Assembly: GCA_030704615.1 (NCBI GenBank)
Contig: CM060731.1
Location: 13,950,001-14,014,000, forward strand
DNA from: Takakia lepidozioides
Taxonomy: Eukaryota; Streptophyta; Takakiopsida; Takakiales; Takakiaceae
Direction: 5' to 3'
Length of the DNA stretch: 64,000 bases
The notes under the pieces: model-generated
Database searches by the model: none
What the model was told of the DNA's origin: nothing
Seen by the model: only the letters and a program-made list of their open reading frames with translations
Program-made: the position numbers and the translations under genes
In this document: positions 31,068 through 41,600 of the stretch, in pieces
Layout: every line of letters begins with the position of its first letter
Position numbering within the stretch: the stretch's first letter is position 1

Positions 31068-31827
31068 TGTCACGGACATAGCCCAGAGGAACTTACCAGG
31101 AGTAAATACCAGAAGTTACCAAGTTACCATGTTACCGAAAGTTATCATGGCTTACCGTGATTTACCATGATCTATCATGATTTACCATTATTTACCAAGT
31201 TACCGGGAGTTTATCAAATTACCAAGAGTAAATTGAAAAACTACTCAGGAAGCTTCTTTTTGAGGAAACTTCTCCATCAAGATACCTCATTTGCTTAAGG
31301 AAGCTTCTCCATCAAGAAACCTTTGTTTAATCTTAGAAACTTCTTCAGCAAGCAACCTCCATAGGGGAAGCTTTTTAGGGAAGCTTCTTAGTAGCTAGTA
31401 TATATATATAAGGCGAGACTGGACACTCTTCAGTCTCGCCAACACCAGTTCAAGCTACTCTTATTTCCAGTTCCTAGTACCCTAGCCCAGTTTCCAGTAT
31501 CTGGTACTCCAGTCCACCAGCATTCCAGTATTCAAGTCGTGTTCCAATATCTTGTACTCTTGTTCATTGTTATAAAGATCGTCTTGATTCCTATTTACTC
31601 ATCGTGCATTCGGCCACGCCGATCTTGACTTCTTATCTAGCATTGTATCTTCAGTCTTATTTCTTGTTTGTGTTCAGTTATGTTCTCGTCCTTGACAGTA
31701 GGTCGTATTTCAAAGTCGTGTTTCAATCTCTTCTCGCTCAGTTGCACCGTGGTGGTTTTCATGGACCAATCCGCCATTACCAGACTACAGACACAAATAG
31801 CCAGGGTTGCACACGTCAGTGACGTCA
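31068..31827 (+). repeat. Chromovirus 3' LTR
   Basis: The purine tract GAGGAGGGGGTGA is followed by TGTCACGG at 31068. The LTR has irregular TTACCATG-like 10-mers at 31110-31220, a TATA run (TATATATATAAGG, about 31399-31412) followed by a short GGCGAGACTGG...CAGTCTCGCC hairpin, and probably ends at TGACGTCA (31827). The 3' limit is uncertain because the matching 5' LTR is not in the window. Confidence 0.65.
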
Positions 31828-31989
31828 CGTCAGTTTTGCCGAAAAATCAGTAAAACATGAGTTAGGTGAAAAATATGTCACGTAGGTGGACACGTTGTAT
31901 TCCAAGCGACACCTTGGCAAGTGAATGAATTGTTTTATAAATTACTCCATCCGCCAATAGTTGAGGTCATTTTTAAATCATTATTGTTA

Positions 31990-32680
31990 AATTGGTGCGA
32001 CCTCCAAATGGTGGTGGTCGCAGAATTTATCTCATTTTTTAATAATTGCGACCATCAGCAGAGGGGTTGTCGCAGCATTTTTTGTTTTTTAAAAATAGAT
32101 GCGACCACCAGCAGGGGTGATCGCATTTTTTTCTTTTCTTAAACAGTTGCGACCACCGCTACTGGTGGTCCCACAATTTTTATTTTATTTGTAATATGTG
32201 CGACCACCATCAAGGGGGGTGGTCGCAACATTTTTCTATTTTTAATATCTGCGACCACCGGCATGGGGGGTGGTCGTAGCATTTTACTGTTTTTTTAATA
32301 GGTGCGACCACCAGCATGGGGTTGGTCGCAGATTTTTTTGTTTTTTTTTTTGTTTTTAAGAAATATTCTTTGTGACAACGAGCATGGGGGGGTGGTCGCA
32401 ACATTTTTCTTTTTTTTAATAGGTGCGACCACCAGCATGGGGGTGGTCGCAGAAATTTTCTATTTGTTTAATAGGTGCGACCACCAGCAGGAGGGTGGTC
32501 GCAACAATTTTTATTTTTATTTTTTTTAAATAATCTCTGTGACCACAAGCATGGGGGTGGTCGCAGCATTTTTATTTATTTTTAATAGGTGCGACCACCA
32601 GCATGAGGGTGGTCGCAGCAGTTTTTACAAAAAAATAACATGCAATTTCCTCGTGCGACCTAGAGCGGTCGCAGCAATGG
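31990..32680. repeat. Array of about 13 GCGACCACC...GGTGGTCGC hairpins
   Basis: Units of roughly 50-65 bp. Each has TGCGACCACC, a short loop such as AGCATGGGG, and GGTGGTCGCA, separated by T-rich linkers. Stems of 9-10 bp are kept while loops vary, and a few units carry TGTGAC variants. The array lies just upstream of the transposase promoter, where hAT elements have subterminal transposase-binding repeats. Confidence 0.85.
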
Positions 32681-32720
32681 ATTTAATTCGTCGAGCGTGT
32701 GAGGCTTAGAGGCTGGAGGG

Positions 32721-32728
32721 TATATAAG
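32721..32728 (+). promoter_or_regulatory. TATA box of the hAT-like transposase
   Basis: TATATAAG, 78 bases before the ATG at 32806 and directly after the hairpin array. Confidence 0.55.
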
Positions 32729-32805
32729 GTGGTCCCAATGCCCCTCACTTCTTTTGTGACAAACACTTTTGTGGCGAGTGAATGTTCTCTATTCCTTGAG
32801 CAAGA

Positions 32806-33978
32806 ATGTCAGCCCAAGAGGTGGGTGCGGACCGTTTGCTGTTGTGGATCCCTTGGTTCACCATAGACCCGCACAAAAAGGATGGTGTTCAATGCAATCT
32901 TTGTGCATTGAAGCTGGCGGGTCGCAAAGATCGCATGTTATATCACCTTGGCTACAAAGATGGGAAGAATGCAGGGGTTAGTTTGTGCCCAAAAGCCTCC
33001 ATGCGAATGAAAGCCCACTTTGCTCAATGTGGAGGCAATATCCCATCGTCTCTTGATGTGGCCGCGACTTCTGAGCCAAACACTCCAGGTTCGAATCAAA
33101 CTGTCCCTCAGAGTTGTACCCAGGGGGATTCTTGCGAGGCGTCTGCTGTTCGTGGAGAAGCCGGTGGGTCAAGAGCAACACCCGATTGTACGCCAGCACT
33201 TGTACGGACCAGACCATTGAGGCAACAATCAATGCAAGAAGGCTTAAATTTGTCACACAGGAGGACTCTGGATAAGAAGTGGGCCCAATTTTTCTACGAG
33301 GCCAATATTCCGTTCAATGTCTCGAGACTTCCTGCGTTTGTGGCTGCTGTCAAAGCCATATCCAATTCCAAGTCCACATACACACCTCCGAGTTATCGCG
33401 ATCTCCGCACATGATTGCTAGAAGAAGCTATGTCCAACCTCATCCAAAAGGTGAATGAAAAGATAGGTGATTCTCTCCGGAAATATGGAAGCACTATATG
33501 TGCGGACGGTTGGAGTTATGTTACTAATCGACCACTGTTCAATGTCATGTTGGTCTGTCCTACGGGGGAACAATTTTTGGGATCCGCTGACACAAACAGG
33601 GAGAGAAAAGATGCACGTTATCAAGTAGGGTTGTTGACGAGTTTCATCAATAAAATTGGAGCTGATAAAATTGTCCAAGTGTGCACGGACAATGCATCTA
33701 ATATGGTTAATATGACCGACATTTTGATGGTACGGTATTTACGACCGCAAACGGATGGTTCGCACGGACTTGCATTATGCGGGGGCCTTGCTGAATCCAT
33801 TCTTGCTGGACAATACGGATTTGAGAGACGATGTGGATGCCAAAGTTGGGCTTGTACGGGTCATCATGCAACTCGCACCTGTCATGCGCATACATATCGC
33901 TACACAACTACATCGTTGTCCAAAACCACACAACACATGTGCACGCCACACATTAGTATAACACTAATCCACCACTAG
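32806..33978 (+). pseudogene. hAT-like transposase, BED finger and DUF659-like core, broken
   Basis: From ATG 32806 the frame has a BED-type finger (VQCNLCALKLAGRKDRMLYH, then MRMKAHFAQC). After a linker it has SRLPAFVAAVKAI and a tryptophan-like position turned to TGA at 33412 (SYRDLRT*LLEEA). The same frame continues with the DUF659 segment (STICADGWSYVTNRPLFNVM, VQVCTDNASNMV). After about 33725 the frame is lost; a different frame carries IMQLAPVMRIH. At 33880 the sequence enters the inserted X block. hAT transposases cut and paste their own element; this one is inactive. Confidence 0.8.
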
Positions 33979-34436
33979 TCCAGCCACTAGTCCTACCACT
34001 AGGCTACAACTAGTCAGTCACTAGGCTGTCACTATGCTGCCCACTGGCAGTCACTAGTCCACACAATCGCCCCCCTAGCTGGTGCTTAGGTCCCTCTAAG
34101 TCCAAGTAGCCACAAAATGTGATAGTGACCATAGTCTCACTAAGTCCTCAACCACTGTCCCTACTACTCTCAAACTCGATAGATCAACAGGCCGGGTGCA
34201 AGAGTTGCCCCATCATTAGTCGCCATCTTACAACCTGTGAACTTGAGCCTGGGATCTCGTGTATTGACTCCTATGAGCTTGGCCTCCCATGTCCTGCTAG
34301 CTGCCTCTAGTCACGTCCACTGCCACTATCCCAAGCAGTGTGGACATAACCAATCTCTATCATGAACCCTCTCAATAGGTGGTGTCAAGCATCCCATATG
34401 TCAATCTCTTGAGCATCGATCACACACCAAGAGTTT
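33880..34436 (-). mobile_element. Third copy of the DNMT element: 3' end fragment
   Basis: Minus strand: the end of the PHD finger, 3' untranslated region, polypurine tract and X (34065-33880). It ends in TGACA directly at the hAT sequence, with no L block after it. Its 5' side breaks off at 34436 within the PHD finger. It shows that X alone forms the outer 3' end in an independent insertion. Confidence 0.85.
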
Positions 34437-35670
34437 TTTTCCTAACTAATGAACCTAATTTGACTCAAATCAGAGTTAACCCCAGTAAGAACTGGATGGT
34501 TAAAGAAACCTAACCAACCCAAAACGGCTGGGTTTGACACTTAAGGGTTAAGCAAATTTAGCAAGAGGCAAGAAAAGATGAAAATCTACTCAAGCTGAAA
34601 TATGATATGGATTTCCTCATAACAGCCCGACCGGAAGGTTCGACCACACGACCTAGCTGTGCGCATCCGAATATCCTGACAAGCAGCGCAAAGTGCAGAT
34701 GCAGAGCAAGGCAGGAGAGCCCGAGATATATAACAAGAAGAGAGAAGCGGGCCGCTTCCTCGGAGACCCCACCACGTGGAAGAGAGGAGCTTTGATCCTG
34801 TGAGCGCAGCCCCACACTCGGCCCTACAGCGACGCAGCCTCTCTATCTCTTCCTCTCGCTCTCAGGGAATCTGTGTCTTGATCTTGGCCCGCAGCACTGA
34901 TTTGTCGAAATCACCCCATTTGCAAGGTGTTTCTCTCACTGGGTTTCCTACGAGCTGCCCCAATTATGGTTTTGGATGGTCTACTGAGATGTGTCCGTTG
35001 TTGATGTCGCTACCTTCTCATGCGTTGTGTTTGACGGATGCGTGGTCCTGTTGGATCGTGTTTGTTTTCCTAGATCGGTTCAGATTTGGCCGTTGGAATT
35101 TCTGTCATCGTGTTGCATTGTTTCTCAGCTACCGTTCTCCGGTTCCTGCCTGAAATGGGCTCTCACTGGTAAAAGGCGAATTATGAAAGAAGAGATGTTC
35201 TCTTGTACATGCATGTACAATTGGCAGTTGTGTGCAGAGGTGGTTGCTTAAATGCACGAGTAACGGAGTACCACATTGGCTGGAACACTCATTTAGGACA
35301 CAATAAGTCCTAGGGCCGATCCCAACACGATAGAGATTAGGTCTTTGATTGGTATACTTTGAAGGGACCACATATTGTGGTAAGATGTGAGTTGCCACCG
35401 AGTCCTTCTCTTGATACTAGCGAACCTCGAGGTTTTCTTGGGTGGAAGGTTGCACACTTCAAACCAGTGCAATGTTTAAGCATGGGCAATGGTTGCCTGC
35501 TTGGGAAGCCTGTTCATGAATCGCAATTTTATGGGAGGATGTTAATATGGTTCCTATGGCATTCAAAGTTCTGCTTGTATTCTCGCAAATTGCACTTTTG
35601 CCGTTTGGGCAAGTGTATACTTATGCTGATTTTCGAACATCTTGATGGGGTTACAGGTACCTTTCCAAGA
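34437..35670. other. Upstream region of the GH123-like gene
   Basis: Non-repetitive sequence without a recognised frame. It probably holds the promoter and an untranslated first exon of the gene starting at 35671. The exon containing the proposed start is preceded by an acceptor-like TTACAG at 35656. Confidence 0.45.
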
Positions 35671-38600
35671 ATGCAGAACAATGGGGACTATTTAGCTCCA
35701 CCGCCTGTTGAAGGAGTTGGGGGAGGTGGCACTGGGTATGGCTGGAATGACTCCAGTTTAAAAAGTTCAGTCACCATAGCTAGAGTGATCGATGTGTCCC
35801 GACAACCTACTGCTGATTTGTTGCACGTTTGGTGTATGCCAAGCACAGCTACTATTGGACACCAGGAGCCCCCTCGGCCCTTAGAACAGGTCAGTGTTGA
35901 TCGAATTTTGAATGACTGTTGGTGGAGTATGCAGTACCCGCATTACTGGCAAGTGGAAACTTATTCACAACCATTTCTTGTAGTGGCATTCATAACTTTG
36001 ACCAGGGCTGATTTACAGCCGGATTTTGTTCAAGTCTTCTGTAGCCCAGGCCATAAGCAGAGTCTTAAGATAGCTTCCAGATTTTGTGACTAGAAACCAG
36101 GACATTTAGGAGTCAATTGGAAACTTCTTATAATGGTTGTTGGGCTTTCCTGGAGATCAATACCAGGGTCTTCCTTTGAAAGAAAAGGTTACCTGTGAGA
36201 GGCATTGCTTTACCATGAAAAACATTGGATTCAGCGATATATTGATATTGCCTTAACACACTTGGAGCTTTCACTTCCTCTTTCTTTCTGTGAGTATGAT
36301 TTTCTTAGTTTGGCACTTTCAAGTTCGTTTGTTTTGCTTGAAAGAATTGAAGTTCAGACCACATGTGGCGTTTCTGTGGCCAGATATCTTTGTTAGCAGC
36401 CAGGAATGAAAGGGAGAGTGCACAGATTGCATTGCGCCCCAAAATATCTTGGACTGGGGATGGAATGGCTGGACATGTCCAGATACATTGTTCAGATCTC
36501 TGCAGCAGCTCTGGTCACAAGTAATCACTAGTCTGGTTTTGACTGAGAGTCTGGGATGTGCTGTCGGGCTTGTCGTGATCATGCATGACAAGAGGAACCG
36601 ACACCTATCTGTTGATGATTTTGCATCTTTGACTCTTCTGGTCTCTTTGTTGCAGCCTACATGGAAATCACACATTTTGGTTTCTTGTAGAGTTTTTAAC
36701 ATGAAAAAATTGCAATGGAAAGTGATGGATGCACTCATCAGACTTTAGTTGCTATAGCCTTTGTGCCATAGACTAAAAAGGAGGGGAGGGGGACTGGAGG
36801 AGAGCTGTATATTAAGCTGTTTCTTGACCTCCAAGAAGTCCTTTTCTATAGCATCAGCTTGAATATGTGGAAGAGCTACACTGGGGGGAGGTTAAGCCTA
36901 TTCTGACTGTGGCCGCATCAAGGCAGGCTGCAAGCGGGGAAAGAGGTGACATTGCGTCGGGTGGTGCCTGTGCTGGGGGTGCCTGATGCTCTCATTCCCG
37001 TGGAGTTGCCAACATCACGAGTTGGCTTGCTACCTGGGTGCGCCTTCTGCCAGTTCGTCATCCTTGATGTTTTGCTCATAAGACTCTCAGACGTTGATGT
37101 TTGTCACTCTTGCGGTCCTTCACTGACTTCAAGTTCCTTGATGATGCAGAGAGACATCAGCCTTATGGGTGTCTGTGGATGTGCCAGCTTCACAGCCTCC
37201 TGGATTCTATGCAGGCGAGATCTGTGTCACAGCCATGAGGCCCGATACCGAGTATGTATCTTGGACTTCACAATGCACCCCTTCTACATGAAACTCCCTG
37301 ACGAAATAATTCGTCTGTGGACTGTAATGGTGTTGAGTGCCTTTCATGCATCAAGAAGCACTGTTTTGGATGTTTGCGAGTAGACACTTTTTCCCCTTGT
37401 TTTTGACTTTGAGAGGAATTTAGATGCTCCTTTAATGTTTAATGGATGTGACATTCCCCCCCTCATTCACTCGGTTGCTGGGTTACTAATTTGTTCTAAT
37501 TCTGAAACGACAATGGAATTCTCAATTTGGTGGAAGTAAAGAGTGGTTCTGCATTGTTTGCAGTTGTGCTGTTGGGGAGAAGGTTGAATGCGAGAAAGGG
37601 GATATAAAGAAGGGGCTGCAGGGTTGCTTGAGGGAAGCTGAAGCAGGCATAAGCAAATCGCCCCAAGAGTTGGTGCGCCTTCTGTCCACTTGGAAATGGG
37701 AGTGGTGTTCATTAAGAAGCCTTTCATGAGGGAACCCGACGGTGTGGCATAGCTGCAGGTCTCTCGGTGAGCAACAGAAATGCCCCATCGTTTGGGCTCC
37801 CATGTGAAAGCTACAGCCTATTTTTCCTATGTTTCATTCTTGTCCTATGTCTAATTTTATAGGGGCGTCACAATGTGACTTGCAGTGGTGGTCTAATTGT
37901 TTTAATAGAAAGCTTGACCAATGTAATCAAGTTTCGTACCAACGCACATTACTGCCAACGTAACCTGTGCTCAGATCAGCATGACTGAGAGCTGGCCATC
38001 AATGCTGAACTGGATGGGTTGTGTCCTGTGGGTCTATGGTTTAAGTGAGTAAAACTAGACCATGTACAGTAGTGGCGAATGATTTAGCAAGAGGTCCGTG
38101 TACTCCCATCTATGACATACTCTGTCATCTCACAAGAGCAGATCTCTTCCTGGAGTACAGATACCACGTTAATAATGGGCCTTCTCCAGATTGGATGAGG
38201 TTATATGTGCTCTGCTTGGTGTCTGTTGGGCACAAGGTTTGTGTTTGGAAGAACTCTAAAGGTCTGGTTTTTAATTTGCTGGTTTCATCTCAACTGTTGA
38301 ATACAGACCTATGAAGAGCCTGATTAAAACCTGACATAACCACAATGTGGAACTGGAGAGCATCCTTGTGCAATCTAGAGGGTCAGACACTTTTGGCGGG
38401 TCCTTACCTAGGAGAGGGGTCTGCATGGCAGACAGCGGCCCTTCTTGCCATCTGTGGGGGCTTGCAGCAGCTCCTTCAGTCGCCACTTATTGCTGCAAGT
38501 TGTGGAGAGAATGGAAAAATGGAGATTGACGATGAATGTCCAACCTTCCTTTCAGTCCGCATACCATTCAATGTCACTGTGTGGGATTTCGAATTGCCTA

Positions 38601-41600
38601 TCACGCCATCGCTTCCGGCTGTCTTTGGTGTATCCTTTCTCCAGCATAATTCTTTCCTGAAAATTTGTAACAGTAGCTGGTCTGTCAGGAACAAATTGTC
38701 GCATTCATTGCATACATGGAAGCATTAATTAGAAATGTTGTTGATAGAAGGAGCCTGAAGTAGGCCACCACCACAACTCATGGTGAAGTTGTAACCTGTT
38801 AGGGCCCGTCTCCTGTTCTGGAGACGGGCATGTTTTCTCAGCCACTTACAGTACACTGGCATTTTTACAGTCACATCATCACCCTAGAGAGACTCAACCT
38901 GAAAGTACCATTCTGGGAGACAATATCTCTCTCCATGGTTGGATGGATCAAGAATGCCTTAGAAAATGCCAGTAGGTGGCGCAAGTTTCAAACTAAGAAG
39001 TATTAGGACCAAATGTAAATGAAACTGATGCTGGTCTGTGACTCTTTGACCTCAAGCCTGGAAGATTTCAGAGACAGTGATAGAGGACCGCTTCGGGTTG
39101 GACCATGGCAGCCAGGGCTGGTACAATTCACTTGACATGCATTATCAATGGTTGTTACGATATCGACTGAGCCCTTACTTCTGTCGATGGGGTGACAACA
39201 TGCGTGTACTCACCTACACTTGCCCGTGGGCTGGTAATCACCTCCTGTTTAAGTACATACATGACAGCTAGTTACTGAGGTTATTTTGATGTTGACACTT
39301 CTCTCATTGTTATTCTTTTTCTTACTTGTGACTTAGTGTTGTTCTAGTGATGTGGGAAATGTCTGCTTATCGGCGCCTCTGTGAGTGCTCAGTGGTTGCT
39401 GACAATCACAATCATCCCCCTGTGAGCTGTTGATATGGGGCTTTGGTGCAAAGCTAGTGCCTTAAAGTTTCAGTGATTAGGTAGTGCAAGCTTCCCAAAG
39501 GAAAATTTTAACATTCTTTGGCTTAGAATCAGCTGTTGCTTAATCACAATAAAAACCGAGTAGTTGCTATACAAAAGAAGAAGAATGATGCCTACGAGAG
39601 CCACGGTAATTTAGGTGGCTCATTGACCCACTGGGCCCCCTCCCCCGTGGCTGGGTCAACCATAATGCAGAACCAACAAGCCGTGAAGCTCAATGTGAAT
39701 CTTGCATTGTGACCTAAGTTGGAGGTTAGAGTACCCAAGACCTCAGAGGCTAAGCACTGGGCTATCTGTTATGAAGTACATGTATCAAGATGAGACTGCT
39801 TGGCACATAATATACTTGCAACTCAGTGCTCATGGGAGTGAGAGGGTATATGCAGCGGACCATCCCAAGGCTGAAGAGTACTATGCGGATCCGAAACTTG
39901 CAGCCTATGCCGTGCCTTATGCTCCTGTGCTTTCCTCGTAAGTTTCTTACAACTTGCATGCTCGGTATCAGTCTTCTGGTTGCTTGTATGGGGCCAATCA
40001 AGCGGTTCTTCATTTACCAGGTAAGAAGATTTGGTTGTTGGCTTAGGAAAGTAGAATCATATACATATAAGGCAAGGTCTAACTTGTTAATAGATTGTTG
40101 GGGGATGTTGATATCTGGTCCACAATAATATATAATCCGTGCAATTGGGGTGAAGGGAAAGCTTTACTGACTATGTTACTGCCACCGAGTCTGGTCCTCA
40201 GTACTCAGAGTGGCCACACTTTGTGGGCCGGTAGGATTTTACACACTGTATAGCACATCAGTGTTTTATATTTATTTGCGTGCACCCTCTGCCTGGCATG
40301 ATACTGTGTCAGCTGTATATTATGTTGGCATTTTGTCAAAGTAGGTCATAAATTGTGGGATATCGATGGGTGCAGCTCTGCGACCGCGAAAGATGTGGTG
40401 AGACATGAATTAGAGATCTTGAAAACCAAACCGCACTGGAGGAAAGCGTACTTTTATCTGTGGGATGAGGTATGATACTTTATGCTATTCTCATTCAACA
40501 GACTGCTGCCTCCCGCTCTTATTCAGAAGGGCTAAAGCATCAAAGTTAGATTTGGACAATAACAGTGAAAGAATAGTTGTGGTGGCTATCATAATACAAA
40601 ATGACCACAAATTTGTAAACGTATGCTATTCTTACCTACAGTGGTACAGGAGGCAGAACCCTAAGTGACACTCACGTATCAAGATGCGTCAAAGACTGAA
40701 AGGTACCGAGATAGCTGAAATCAGGTTGTTTGTTTTCTGGGTGGCAGCCTGTAGGCCTTGAGCAGTACGAGAGCATTCGCACGATGGCAGAGGAAATCAG
40801 AGCCACAGCACCTGATGCACGAGTTTTGACGACCTACTACTGTGGTACATATCAATGCCACCCCACCTAGTCGGGAAAGTGCTGCCGGATGAGTCTACTG
40901 TCACTGGAAGGGCTGGTGCAATAGTAACCAAATTCCATGGCGGCAAAATGTTGATTGCTATGCAGGCAATCTCTGTCACGTTTTCATTGTCCAAACCAGG
41001 CGTGGTTCTATAGCCGCCGTATGGCAAGATTCTAACATTTTGCATGTGCTCACACAGGACCCAACGATGCTTCTGTGGCTCCAGGGAGTTTTGAGGCCTT
41101 TGTGAAAGTGCCCACCTTTCTGCGGCCACATACACAGATCTTCTGTACCAGGTAATGGACTAAGTCTTCGGATGTTTAGTTGAGCACAGAGCTATGTCAT
41201 AATGATGAGTGGTGGTGATGGTGTGGGACGCTAAGGAGGTAAAAGTTGTTGAATCACAGGAGCTTTTTCCAAGTGATTGTCTTTGTTCTTTTGTTTGCTA
41301 ATTTGTGGACTATTGTCAACATCCAACATTCAGTGAGGGGTCTTAGCAATTCTTTCTATAGTTCAAAGCTAGTTAGTTTTCATTCGCTAAACTCGTGTGC
41401 TTGCCATAGCTGTTTAATTATACTTTTCACCCAAGAAAAGTCCCTTGTGGATGGACAACAAGAATGCAAATCAGAGTACTAGGATACCTCATCACGGGTA
41501 ACCAACCTTGGAGACTGACTATTAGTCTACGATGATGAGTAACAAGGGCAGACCTAGTTATCGCGGTTGTGGCTTTCTTGAGTAGAGACCTCTTTGATGC

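Larger units (their letters stand above)
31802..33879 (+). mobile_element. hAT-like DNA transposon, 5' part, interrupted at 33880
   Basis: Contains a hairpin array (31990-32680), a TATA box, and a BED-finger plus DUF659-like transposase gene (32806 on). CAGGGTTG at 31802 could be the terminal inverted repeat start, but it overlaps the presumed end of the chromovirus LTR and no partner end is visible. The transposase frame is cut by the DNMT-element fragment at 33880. Confidence 0.6.

Noticed and set aside
31802-31809. CAGGGTTG as a proven hAT terminal repeat
   Set aside because: It overlaps the presumed LTR end, and neither the opposite end nor an 8-bp duplication can be seen. Kept only as a possibility.
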